Source: Hungatella sp. UBA7603 (GTDB lineage Bacteria; Bacillota; Clostridia; Lachnospirales; Lachnospiraceae). From it: a DNA stretch of 64,000 nt. Below the pieces are notes generated by a model. That model was given only the letters and a program-made list of their open reading frames with translations. It had not been told where the DNA came from and did not search any database. This document shows positions 56,734 to 64,000 of this stretch, in pieces; positions within the stretch are counted from its first letter, which is position 1; the number at the start of each line of letters is the position of its first letter. Both the position numbers and the translations under genes were made by a program. Location of the stretch: NCBI GenBank assembly GCA_002478865.1, contig DLJZ01000002.1, positions 408,669 through 472,668 on the forward strand, in the 5' to 3' direction.

Positions 56734-59292
56734 ATGGAACCAAATATCTTTGATAAAGTTCATGAAGTGGACTTAAAAAAGACCATGGAAAAATCATACA
56801 TTGATTATGCCATGAGTGTCATTGCTTCCAGAGCTCTGCCTGATGTAAGAGACGGTTTAAAGCCGGTTCAGAGAAGAGTCCTGTATTCTATGATCGAGCT
56901 TAATAACGGTCCCGATAAGCCCCATCGTAAATGTGCCCGTATCGTCGGTGATACCATGGGTAAGTACCATCCTCATGGTGACAGTTCCATTTACGGTGCC
57001 TTGGTAAATATGGCACAGGAATGGTCAACCAGATATCCATTAGTGGATGGACACGGAAACTTCGGTTCTGTGGATGGAGACGGTGCCGCCGCCATGAGGT
57101 ATACGGAAGCCCGTTTAAGTAAGATATCCATGGAGATGCTTGCGGATATCAACAGAGATACGGTAGATTTCATTCCGAACTTTGATGAGACGGAAAGTGA
57201 ACCAGATGTAATGCCTTCCCGTTATCCAAACCTTTTGGTAAACGGTACCTCCGGAATAGCCGTTGGTATGGCCACCAATATTCCGCCTCATAACCTAAGA
57301 GAAGTGATCGGAGCAGTTGTAAAGATCATTGATAACCAGGTGGAAGAGAACCGTGAAACCACGATGGAAGAGATCCTTGATATTATTAAAGGGCCGGATT
57401 TTCCAACCGGAGCGACCATCCTCGGAAAGCTGGGAATTGAAGAAGCATATCGCACAGGAAGAGGAAAAATTCGGGTAAGAGGCGTTAGTGACATCGAAGC
57501 AATGCCGAATGGTAAGAGTCGGATTATTATCACAGAGCTTCCATACATGGTTAATAAGGCCCGTCTAATCGAAAAGATTGCTGAGCTTGTAAAAGATAAA
57601 AAAATAGATGGTATTACGGATTTAAGAGATGAATCCGACCGTTCCGGTATGAGAATCTGTATCGAGTTGCGCCGGGATGCAAATGCAAATGTAATTCTCA
57701 ACCAGCTAATCAAGCACACTCAGCTTCAAGATACCTTTGGTGTTATCATGATTGCTTTGGTAAAGAATAAATCAGGAGCTCTGGAGCCAAGGACACTTAA
57801 CGTCCTTCAGATGTTGAACTACTATCTGGATCACCAAAAGGAAGTCGTGACCAGAAGAACCCGTTACGATTTAAATAAAGCAGAGGAAAGGGCACATATC
57901 TTAAATGGCCTTATCATTGCCCTAGATAACATTGACGAAGTAATTCGTATCATCCGTGGATCCCAGAATATTCAGATTGCAAAAGCTGAATTGATGGAAC
58001 GCTTCGGATTAAGCGATGTTCAGTCCCAGGCGATCGTAGACATGCGTCTTCGTGCATTGACCGGTCTGGAGAGGGAAAAACTTGAGAATGAATACAGGGA
58101 GTTACAGGCGCGGATTGCAGAATTAAAAGCCATTCTTGCTGATGAGAAAAAACTCTTAGGAGTAATCAGAGAGGAAATTTCCATCATTTCTGCCAAATTC
58201 GGAGATGACAGGAGAACCTCCATTGGATTTGATGAATTTGATATGTCCATGGAAGATCTAATTTCTGAAGAGAATACTATCGTCGCCATGACAAAGTTAG
58301 GTTATATTAAGAGAATGTCCATAGACAATTTCAAAAACCAGAACCGAGGCGGCAAGGGGATCAAGGGAATGCAGACCATTGACCAGGATTACATCGAAGA
58401 CTTGATGATGACAACCACTCATCATTATCTGATGTTCTTTACCAACACAGGCCGTGTGTACCGGTTAAAGACCTATATGATTCCAGAGGGAAGCAGAACC
58501 AGCAGAGGAACAGCTATCATCAATCTTCTTCAGATGCTTCCAGGCGAGAGTATAACAGCTATCATACCGATGAAGGAATACGATGATGAGAAATTCTTAT
58601 TCATGGCGACCAGATCCGGAATGGTTAAGAAAACTCCGATGATGGAATACGCCAATGTAAGAAAGAATGGTCTTCAGGCAATTGTCCTTCGTGAAAATGA
58701 CGAGCTCATTGAAGTGAAAGCAACAGATAATACTTTGGATATCTTCTTAGTTACCAAGAAAGGTCAGTGCATCCGGTTCCATGAAAAGGATGTCCGCGTG
58801 ACTGGTCGTGTATCCATGGGTGTTATTGGTATGAGATTAAATCATGACGACCAGGTTGTTGGAATGCAGATGGAGACCCAGGGGCCAAAGCTCTTAATCG
58901 TTTCTGAAAACGGTATGGGAAAACGTACCCCAATCGAAGAATTCTCCCCTCAGAGAAGAGGCGGTAAAGGTGTTCTTTGTTATAAGATTACCGAAAAAAC
59001 CGGAGAAATCGTTGGAGCAAAGCTGGTTGAGGATGAACATGACCTCCTTCTGATCACCACGGAAGGTATCGTAATCCGTATAGCTGCCAATGATATTTCT
59101 GTCATTGGAAGAAATACCTCCGGGGTAAAACTCATGAACGTTGGACAGGAAACTGACATCAGAGTAGCGAGCATAGCAAAGGTACGAGATGACGGATCCA
59201 AAACAGATGAAGAAGAATTAGAAGAGCTTGATGGAGAGTCAGAAGAGATCATTGAAAACTCTCAGGAAGATACAAGTGATTCTGAAAATTAA
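56734..59292 (+). CDS. gyrA: DNA gyrase subunit A
   Basis: 852 residues. The catalytic tyrosine lies in [11 protein letters not shown]; the quinolone-resistance region reads [21 protein letters not shown], with Ser-Ser and Tyr in the usual places of sensitive enzymes. A GyrA box (QRRGGKG) in the C-terminal pinwheel marks it as gyrase rather than topoisomerase IV. The tail is acidic (about the last 40 residues). Confidence 0.98.
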   Translation: MEPNIFDKVHEVDLKKTMEKSYIDYAMSVIASRALPDVRDGLKPVQRRVLYSMIELNNGPDKPHRKCARIVGDTMGKYHPHGDSSIYGALVNMAQEWSTRYPLVDGHGNFGSVDGDGAAAMRYTEARLSKISMEMLADINRDTVDFIPNFDETESEPDVMPSRYPNLLVNGTSGIAVGMATNIPPHNLREVIGAVVKIIDNQVEENRETTMEEILDIIKGPDFPTGATILGKLGIEEAYRTGRGKIRVRGVSDIEAMPNGKSRIIITELPYMVNKARLIEKIAELVKDKKIDGITDLRDESDRSGMRICIELRRDANANVILNQLIKHTQLQDTFGVIMIALVKNKSGALEPRTLNVLQMLNYYLDHQKEVVTRRTRYDLNKAEERAHILNGLIIALDNIDEVIRIIRGSQNIQIAKAELMERFGLSDVQSQAIVDMRLRALTGLEREKLENEYRELQARIAELKAILADEKKLLGVIREEISIISAKFGDDRRTSIGFDEFDMSMEDLISEENTIVAMTKLGYIKRMSIDNFKNQNRGGKGIKGMQTIDQDYIEDLMMTTTHHYLMFFTNTGRVYRLKTYMIPEGSRTSRGTAIINLLQMLPGESITAIIPMKEYDDEKFLFMATRSGMVKKTPMMEYANVRKNGLQAIVLRENDELIEVKATDNTLDIFLVTKKGQCIRFHEKDVRVTGRVSMGVIGMRLNHDDQVVGMQMETQGPKLLIVSENGMGKRTPIEEFSPQRRGGKGVLCYKITEKTGEIVGAKLVEDEHDLLLITTEGIVIRIAANDISVIGRNTSGVKLMNVGQETDIRVASIAKVRDDGSKTDEEELEELDGESEEIIENSQEDTSDSEN

Positions 59293-59361
59293 ATCTTAAC
59301 AAGATAACTATTGTAATATTTTTAAATATATATTATAATATAAGGCATCAATAAAAGTGGT

Positions 59362-59409
59362 AAAGGACTTTGAAAGCAGCAATATAATTTACTGCAATCA
59401 AAGTCCTTT
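59362..59409 (+). terminator. Probable terminator of the gyrase genes
   Basis: Arms AAAGGACTTTGA (59362-59373) and TCAAAGTCCTTT (59398-59409) are perfect inverted repeats, with an inner GCAG/CTGC pair; 69 bases past gyrA. There is no long T run, so efficiency is uncertain. Confidence 0.55.
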
Positions 59410-59422
59410 GCATATTGAAATT

Positions 59423-59452
59423 AAGCAGGCATAGCCTGCTTGGACATAGTCC
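59423..59452 (+). promoter_or_regulatory. Two adjacent hairpins just upstream of the CNNM gene
   Basis: AAGCAGGC-ATA-GCCTGCTT (59423-59441) is directly followed by TGGAC-ATA-GTCCA (59441-59453), each with the same ATA loop, and then an A run and the ribosome-binding site. They may be leader-RNA structures affecting the gene at 59475. Confidence 0.4.
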
Positions 59453-59474
59453 AAAAAAAAGGAGGAATACCAGC

Positions 59475-60797
59475 TTGGAGAGTGACCCAGGCGCGGCGCA
59501 GATAGTCGCACAGATTTTATTATTAATTGCCCTCACCATAATGAACGCATTTTTCTCAGGGGCAGAGATGGCCGTTGTATCGGTCAATAAGAACCGGATT
59601 CGGATGTTAGCCGAGAGCGGTAATAAGAAGGCAGCATTGATTCAAAAACTATCGGAAGATTCAACGGGGTTTTTATCAACCATCCAGGTAGCCATTACAT
59701 TTGCAGGATTTTTCTCCAGTGCATCGGCGGCAACCGGTATATCCCAGATTCTTGGTTTAAAGCTTGAATCATTAGGAGTTCCCTACAGCCGTAGTGTAGC
59801 AATGGTTGGGGTAACGATTATCCTGTCTTATTTTAACCTGGTATTTGGAGAATTGGTACCAAAGAGAGTGGCGCTGCAGAAGGCAGAATTGTTTAGCTTA
59901 TTTGCTATCCGCCCTATTTATATCATTTCCAGAATCCTAGGACCGTTTATAAAGCTTCTTTCCCTTTCAACCAACGGAGTCTTAAAGCTGCTTGGCATGA
60001 AGACAGACAATCTAGAAGAAGAAGTATCAGAAGAGGAAATCCGTTCCATGCTCCAGACTGGACGTGAAAACGGGGTATTTAACAAGATTGAAGAGGATAT
60101 GATTACATCGATATTCCTTTTTGATGATAAAAGGGCCAGAGAAATCATGATCCCAAGACAGGACATGGTGGCCGTGGATATCAAACAGCCTCTCGAACTG
60201 GTGTTGAAAGAGATTTTAGATAGTCGACATTCCAGAATCCCGATTTATGACGGAGAGATTGATAATATAGTCGGTATTTTGTCCATGAAGGACGTTACCA
60301 TCGAGATGCATAAGAATGAGCTTGCAGATATTGATATTAAACCGATTTTGCAAAAGCCCTACTTCATCCCGGAAAATAAAAAAACAGATGATCTGTTTTT
60401 GGACATGCAAAAGCACAAGAAGAATATGGCAATACTGATTGATGAGTACGGAGGAGTATCAGGACTCATCACCATGCAGGATCTGATTGAAGAAATTATG
60501 GGTGATATCCATGATGAATACGAAGATGAAGAGCCTGAATTGATTGAAGTAGAGCCATTTGTATACAAAGCTTCAGGAAGTATCTCACTCTATGATATTG
60601 ATGAGGTTCTTCATGATGAGATTGAAAGCTCTTGTGATACCTTGTCCGGATACTTAATCGAACTGCTAGGCTTTATTCCAAAGGATTCTCAGATGCCTCT
60701 AGAATTAGAGGACGAGAAGAATAAATACACCATTCTAGAGATGAAGGATAAGGTCATAAAGGATATTATAGTTCAGATAAAGGAAAAATCAGATTAA
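59475..60797 (+). CDS. CNNM/CorC-type (HlyC/TerC-like) membrane protein, TTG start
   Basis: About 440 residues. The DUF21/CNNM membrane domain covers about 1-190 (ILLLIALTIMNAFFSGAEMAVVSV, FLSTIQVAITFAGFFSSASAA, LSYFNLVFGELVPKRVAL). A CBS pair follows (ILDSRHSRIPIYDGEIDNIVGILSMKDV and NMAILIDEYGGVSGLITMQDLIEEIMG), then the CorC-HlyC transporter-associated domain (YKASGSISLYDIDEVLHDE). The family is linked to magnesium/cobalt export or resistance. The frame is open from 59415, but AAAGGAGG lies 9 bases before a TTG at 59475 and nothing similar precedes the upstream ATG. Confidence 0.87.
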   Translation: MESDPGAAQIVAQILLLIALTIMNAFFSGAEMAVVSVNKNRIRMLAESGNKKAALIQKLSEDSTGFLSTIQVAITFAGFFSSASAATGISQILGLKLESLGVPYSRSVAMVGVTIILSYFNLVFGELVPKRVALQKAELFSLFAIRPIYIISRILGPFIKLLSLSTNGVLKLLGMKTDNLEEEVSEEEIRSMLQTGRENGVFNKIEEDMITSIFLFDDKRAREIMIPRQDMVAVDIKQPLELVLKEILDSRHSRIPIYDGEIDNIVGILSMKDVTIEMHKNELADIDIKPILQKPYFIPENKKTDDLFLDMQKHKKNMAILIDEYGGVSGLITMQDLIEEIMGDIHDEYEDEEPELIEVEPFVYKASGSISLYDIDEVLHDEIESSCDTLSGYLIELLGFIPKDSQMPLELEDEKNKYTILEMKDKVIKDIIVQIKEKSD

Positions 60798-60841
60798 TAT
60801 AATATTAGATTAGCCGGAAGTTACGGTAGGTCAATTATGAG

Positions 60842-60878
60842 GTCCAGCTTCTTTTTTCAGGAGCTGGATCTCTTTTTT
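60842..60878 (+). terminator. Terminator of the CNNM gene
   Basis: GTCCAGCT and AGCTGGAT pair (one wobble) around a loop of about 12 bases and are followed by TCTTTTTTT; 45 bases past the stop codon. Confidence 0.75.
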
Positions 60879-60888
60879 TGCTGGTCCC

Positions 60889-60918
60889 TTGACAAGAGAC
60901 CAAAAAATTTGATAAGAT
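60889..60918 (+). promoter_or_regulatory. Promoter of the Rrf2 regulator gene
   Basis: TTGACA (60889-60894), 18-base spacer, TAAGAT (60913-60918). Confidence 0.65.
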
Positions 60919-60987
60919 ACAAACTGAAACCAATATGATTACAGATAAGAAGAATCATATGATGTTCATGAAAATGGGGGGATTCGT

Positions 60988-61437
60988 ATGACAAGTGAAT
61001 TTGCAGTAGCTGTCCACAGCGTAGTATATTTAAATCAGAGACAAATCACAACTTCCAGTGAAGAGCTGGCCACTAATGTATGCACCAATCCAGCGAGGAT
61101 CCGAAAAGTGATGTCAAAGCTTAAAAAAGCAGGGATCATTGAAACCAAAGAAGGTCTGGAGGGCGGATATCAATTGATTCAGGAACCATCCAGCATTAAT
61201 TTAAAGCAGATCTGTGATGCACTGGAGGTAAGCTTTGTATCTTCATCATGGAAATCAGGAGATGAAAACCTTCCCTGTATGGTGGCGTCTGGCATGTCAG
61301 CGGTTATGGATGAGGTATATGGAGAATTAAATGAGCTTTGCAGAAACAAGATGGAACAAATTACCATAAAAGATGTGCAAGGAAAATTAATAAGCAATCG
61401 TCAAAATTTAGAGACCATGGCAGGGGATGATGAATAA
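60988..61437 (+). CDS. Rrf2 family transcriptional regulator
   Basis: 149 residues: an N-terminal winged helix (TSEFAVAVHSVVYL, then TSSEELATNVCTNPARIRKVMSKLKKAGIIETKEGLEGGYQL) with the Rrf2 wing GLEGGYQL, and a C-terminal helical part. The cysteines present (in NVCTN, QICDA, ENLPCM, ELCRN) do not form the spaced IscR cluster, so a Fe-S cofactor is uncertain. The fumarase genes follow at about 90 bases; whether it controls them or itself is not clear. Confidence 0.85.
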   Translation: MTSEFAVAVHSVVYLNQRQITTSSEELATNVCTNPARIRKVMSKLKKAGIIETKEGLEGGYQLIQEPSSINLKQICDALEVSFVSSSWKSGDENLPCMVASGMSAVMDEVYGELNELCRNKMEQITIKDVQGKLISNRQNLETMAGDDE

Positions 61438-61530
61438 TATCATACCCTGCCATTATTTTTTGACTTGATTTCATTGATTGAATCATATATGATAAAAAAA
61501 TACGATGTAGCCCTATCTTTGGAGGAAGCC

Positions 61531-62373
61531 ATGTTAAGGACAGTTAAAAGTGAGGAAATAACAAAAAGCATCAAAGAAATGTGTATAGAAGCCAACCATG
61601 TGTTGTCAAAAGACATGGAGGACGTTTTTCTAAATGCAGTCAACACTGAGAAATCCCAGCTAGGACGTCAGGTACTCTGTCAGCTTCAAGAAAATTTAAA
61701 GATCGCTGGGGAAGAGATGATTCCCATCTGCCAGGACACAGGAATGGCCGTGGTATTTATAAAAGTTGGACAAGATGTACATATAGAAGGAGAAAATCTG
61801 ACTGATGCAATTAACCGGGGAGTATCCCAGGGATATGTAGAGGGTTTTTTAAGAAAATCAATAGTAGAGCCCATTGAGCGAATCAATACCAATGATAATA
61901 CTCCCGCAGTCATCCATTATGAGATCGTCAGTGGAGATAAGATTGACATCACAGTCGCTCCAAAAGGATTTGGAAGTGAGAATATGAGTCGAATTCTTAT
62001 GCTAAAGCCATCAGATGGTTTGGATGGAGTAAAAGAAGCCATTTTAACAACCGTAAAAGAAGCCGGTCCCAATGCATGTCCTCCAATGGTTGTTGGAGTT
62101 GGAATCGGGGGCAGCTTTGAAAAATGTGCTCAAATGGCAAAACATGCTCTCACAAGAGATCTAAGCGAGAAACCAGAGATTGCATATGTCAGAGAACTAG
62201 AAGAAGAGATGCTTTTAAAAATCAATCGTACGGGAATCGGTCCCGGTGGTCTTGGAGGAAGTGTTACTGCTCTTTCTGTAAATATAGAAACGTATCCAAC
62301 CCATATTGCTGGTCTGCCTGTTGCTGTTAATATATGTTGTCATGTAAACAGACACGCACACCGCGTGATATAA
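61531..62373 (+). CDS. Class I fumarate hydratase (or tartrate dehydratase), alpha subunit
   Basis: 280 residues. Catalytic-domain markers are ICQDTGMAVVFIKVG (first cluster Cys), NACPPMVVGVGIGGSFEKCAQMAK (further Cys) and NRTGIGPGGLGGSVTALSV. This is the 4Fe-4S class I hydro-lyase alpha half, which acts with the beta subunit encoded next. Whether the substrate is fumarate/malate or L-tartrate cannot be told. The frame is open from 61465; GGAGG lies 5 bases before the ATG at 61531, the normal N terminus of the family. Confidence 0.92.
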   Translation: MLRTVKSEEITKSIKEMCIEANHVLSKDMEDVFLNAVNTEKSQLGRQVLCQLQENLKIAGEEMIPICQDTGMAVVFIKVGQDVHIEGENLTDAINRGVSQGYVEGFLRKSIVEPIERINTNDNTPAVIHYEIVSGDKIDITVAPKGFGSENMSRILMLKPSDGLDGVKEAILTTVKEAGPNACPPMVVGVGIGGSFEKCAQMAKHALTRDLSEKPEIAYVRELEEEMLLKINRTGIGPGGLGGSVTALSVNIETYPTHIAGLPVAVNICCHVNRHAHRVI

Positions 62374-62397
62374 TACAGAATTGAATGGGAGGAATTC

Positions 62398-62955
62398 ATG
62401 GATTTTCATATTAATGCGCCAATAAAGAAAGAGGATGCAAGAAAACTGCAATCAGGAGATTACGTATATCTGACAGGAACCATTTACACCGCCAGAGATG
62501 CAGCACATAAAAGAATGATAGAAACATTGGACCGGAAAGAACCTCTTCCCTTTGATATAGAAAGAAACACAATTTACTATATGGGACCATCTCCTGCAAG
62601 AGAAGGACGCCCTATCGGTTCCGCAGGACCAACCACTTCCAGCCGAATGGACAAATACACTCCCACGTTACTTGACCTTGGAATGGGGTGTATGATAGGA
62701 AAAGGCAAACGAAGTAAAGAAGTAATGGAAGCCATCATAAGAAATGAATCTGTATATTTTGCCGCAGTAGGCGGAGCAGGTGCCCTTTTATCAAAATGCA
62801 TACTCTCATCTGAAGTTATCGCCTACGAAGATCTTGGAACCGAGGCCATAAGGCGCCTAACGGTAAAAGACTTTCCAGTCATTGTTGTAATAGACAGCAA
62901 AGGAAACAATCTATACGAAACTGCCATAAAAGCCTATGGAGAGGAATCAACATGA
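62398..62955 (+). CDS. Class I fumarate hydratase (or tartrate dehydratase), beta subunit
   Basis: 185 residues: LQSGDYVYLTGTIYTARDAAHKRM and GPTTSSRMDKYTPTLLDLGMGCMIGKGKRS are the FumA C-terminal/TtdB signature, with KDFPVIVVIDSKGNNLY near the end. It pairs with the alpha subunit 24 bases upstream and overlaps plsC by 4 bases. Confidence 0.93.
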   Translation: MDFHINAPIKKEDARKLQSGDYVYLTGTIYTARDAAHKRMIETLDRKEPLPFDIERNTIYYMGPSPAREGRPIGSAGPTTSSRMDKYTPTLLDLGMGCMIGKGKRSKEVMEAIIRNESVYFAAVGGAGALLSKCILSSEVIAYEDLGTEAIRRLTVKDFPVIVVIDSKGNNLYETAIKAYGEEST

Positions 62956-63665
62956 ACCGAATTGTCTATATGGTAATCAAGAACTTATTGCGTGTACCTG
63001 TCTGGTTTCACCGGATCTGGAAATTAAGCCTTCCAGGAGATCAACATACCATTACAGAACGTTACGACTATATACGCAATGTAGTTAAGAAGGTTAATAA
63101 GTCTGGTAAGGTAGAAGTAGAGGTTCATGGAGTTGAAAATCTACCATCAGAAAATGGATTCATACTCTTTCCAAACCACCAGGGACTCTATGATATGCTT
63201 GCACTTATAGAGGCAAGCCCTAAGCCACTTAGCGTAATCGTTAAAAAAGAAGCTTCTAATCTTATATTAGTGAAACAAGTCGTCAATGCACTCAATGGAT
63301 TTTTCATAGACAGAAAAGATATGAAAGCTTCTATGAATATTATTATGCAGATGACAGAGAATGTAAAAAAGGGCTTCAATTATGTAATCTTCCCAGAAGG
63401 AACAAGAAGCAGGGAAGGAAATAAGCTGCTATCCTTTAAGGGGGGGACCTTTAAAAGTGCAGTTAATGCAAAGTGTCCCATTGTCCCGGTTGCACTAATA
63501 GACTGTTTCAAACCTTTTGATGAGAAGTCTTCCAAAAGGCTGAGCGTAAAGATATGCTTCTTAAAGCCCCTTTATTCAGAGGATTATCAAGCGCTGAGAA
63601 CGACACAGATTGCAGAAATAGTACATGATAGAATTCAGGAAGAAATAAATCAAAATATAGGTTGA
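62952..63665 (+). CDS. plsC: 1-acyl-sn-glycerol-3-phosphate acyltransferase (PlsC)
   Basis: 237 residues. The HX4D motif is NHQGLYD (about residue 74) and the second motif FPEGTRSREGN. N-terminal amphipathic segment near the membrane. It makes phosphatidate from lysophosphatidate. Its ATG overlaps the fumarase beta stop (ATGA), so it is translationally coupled. Confidence 0.93.
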   Translation: MNRIVYMVIKNLLRVPVWFHRIWKLSLPGDQHTITERYDYIRNVVKKVNKSGKVEVEVHGVENLPSENGFILFPNHQGLYDMLALIEASPKPLSVIVKKEASNLILVKQVVNALNGFFIDRKDMKASMNIIMQMTENVKKGFNYVIFPEGTRSREGNKLLSFKGGTFKSAVNAKCPIVPVALIDCFKPFDEKSSKRLSVKICFLKPLYSEDYQALRTTQIAEIVHDRIQEEINQNIG

Positions 63666-63690
63666 CAAGTCGAATTATATTATGTATAAT
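63662..63690 (+). promoter_or_regulatory. Promoter of tRNA-Ser
   Basis: TTGACA (63662-63667, overlapping the plsC stop), 17-base spacer, TATAAT (63685-63690): perfect sigma-A promoter, about 62 bases before the tRNA. Confidence 0.82.
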
Positions 63691-63751
63691 TGTCAATGCG
63701 TCTGGAAAACCTAATCGTTGTAGGGCGCATCATATGGAAGCTATGAACTAC

Positions 63752-63839
63752 GGAGAAATACTCAAGAGGCCGAAGAGGCGCCCCTGCTAAGGGTGTAGGT
63801 CGGGTAACCGGCGCGAGGGTTCAAATCCCTCTTTCTCCG
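63752..63839 (+). tRNA. tRNA-Ser (anticodon GCU)
   Basis: Acceptor GGAGAAA pairs with TTTCTCC, anticodon loop CTGCTAA (GCT in DNA), a long variable arm (GTAGGTCGGGTAACCGGCGC) and T arm GGTTCAAATCC: class II tRNA. No CCA is encoded. Reads AGC/AGU. Confidence 0.95.
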
Positions 63840-63886
63840 CTTAATTCCAAATGAAAACTTTCTTCGTTTTGACAGTAAAAAAGTTA

Positions 63887-63915
63887 TTGACACAATCGTG
63901 AAGATGTGCTAATAT
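63887..63915 (+). promoter_or_regulatory. Strong promoter, rrn-type P1
   Basis: TTGACA (63887-63892), 17-base spacer, TAATAT (63910-63915), followed by ATACGAGCTG. Confidence 0.75.
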
Positions 63916-63960
63916 ATACGAGCTGTCGAAAAACAGCGAAAAAAGAAAATAAAAAAACAG

Positions 63961-63989
63961 TTGACAAGCTGGAAGCAACATGATAAGAT
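63961..63989 (+). promoter_or_regulatory. Strong promoter, rrn-type P2
   Basis: TTGACA (63961-63966), 17-base spacer, TAAGAT (63984-63989), followed by ATACGAGTTG, nearly the same discriminator as P1. Two such promoters in tandem right after a tRNA are typical of an rRNA operon; 16S rRNA would start just beyond the window. Confidence 0.72.
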
Positions 63990-64000
63990 ATACGAGTTGC

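Overview
The window looks like the replication-origin region of a low-GC, Gram-positive anaerobe of the Clostridia, most likely a Lachnospiraceae (Lacrimispora/Lachnoclostridium-like; this family placement is inference). The evidence is the gene order rpmH-rnpA-yidD-yidC-khpB-mnmE-mnmG-rsmG-parA-parB on one side of dnaA-dnaN-rlbA-recF-gyrB-gyrA, the presence of DUF3881 and DUF4446 proteins, a class I two-subunit fumarase, AdhE, Pta and a type II pantothenate kinase. No phage, insertion sequence or CRISPR array was recognised.

Layout. 0-9.5 kb: the end of a KdpD-like kinase with KdpE, then a leftward operon for a secreted metallo-beta-lactamase-fold lipoprotein, a DUF3006 protein and a DEDDh exonuclease, then a choline-binding-repeat wall protein, an unrecognised 410-residue protein, an alpha/beta hydrolase, a membrane protein built from a duplicated module and a small lipoprotein. 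9.6-12.1 kb: tRNA-Arg(CCU), DUF3881 protein and glutamate dehydrogenase. 12.3-27.8 kb: one 15.5-kb gene for an about 5160-residue LPXTG surface protein built largely of Cna-B/SpaA-type modules. 28-34.9 kb: BioY under a BirA-like operator, NudC, a DUF3267 zincin-like protein, AdhE with a strong promoter and a possible Rex site, pantothenate kinase and a flavin-binding protein. 35-45.4 kb: parA-parB-DUF4446, two perfect parS sites around a degenerate alpha/beta hydrolase, and the rsmG to rpmH cluster read leftward from one promoter. 45.5-48.5 kb: a gene-poor stretch with two decayed gene remnants and an isolated pta. 48.5-50.2 kb: DUF2628 membrane protein and an ECF transporter S component. 50.3-59.3 kb: a bipartite oriC (DnaA boxes on both sides of dnaA) and the dnaA to gyrA genes. 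59.4-64 kb: a CNNM/CorC-type protein, an Rrf2 regulator, fumarase alpha and beta, PlsC, tRNA-Ser(GCU), and two tandem strong promoters that probably open an rRNA operon just beyond the window.

How it works together. Most housekeeping genes read away from oriC on both sides. ParA, ParB and parS provide origin segregation, DnaA/DnaN/RecF/gyrase provide initiation and replication, and RnpA/YidC/YidD/KhpB/MnmE/MnmG/RsmG provide RNA processing, membrane insertion and tRNA/rRNA modification. AdhE and Pta belong to fermentative acetyl-CoA metabolism. The giant surface protein is the most unusual object; no sortase gene is in the window.

Limits. Functions were assigned by reading motifs and recalling families; no database search was run. 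Several start codons were moved downstream of the longest open frame because a good ribosome-binding site, and sometimes a promoter, lies inside the longer version.
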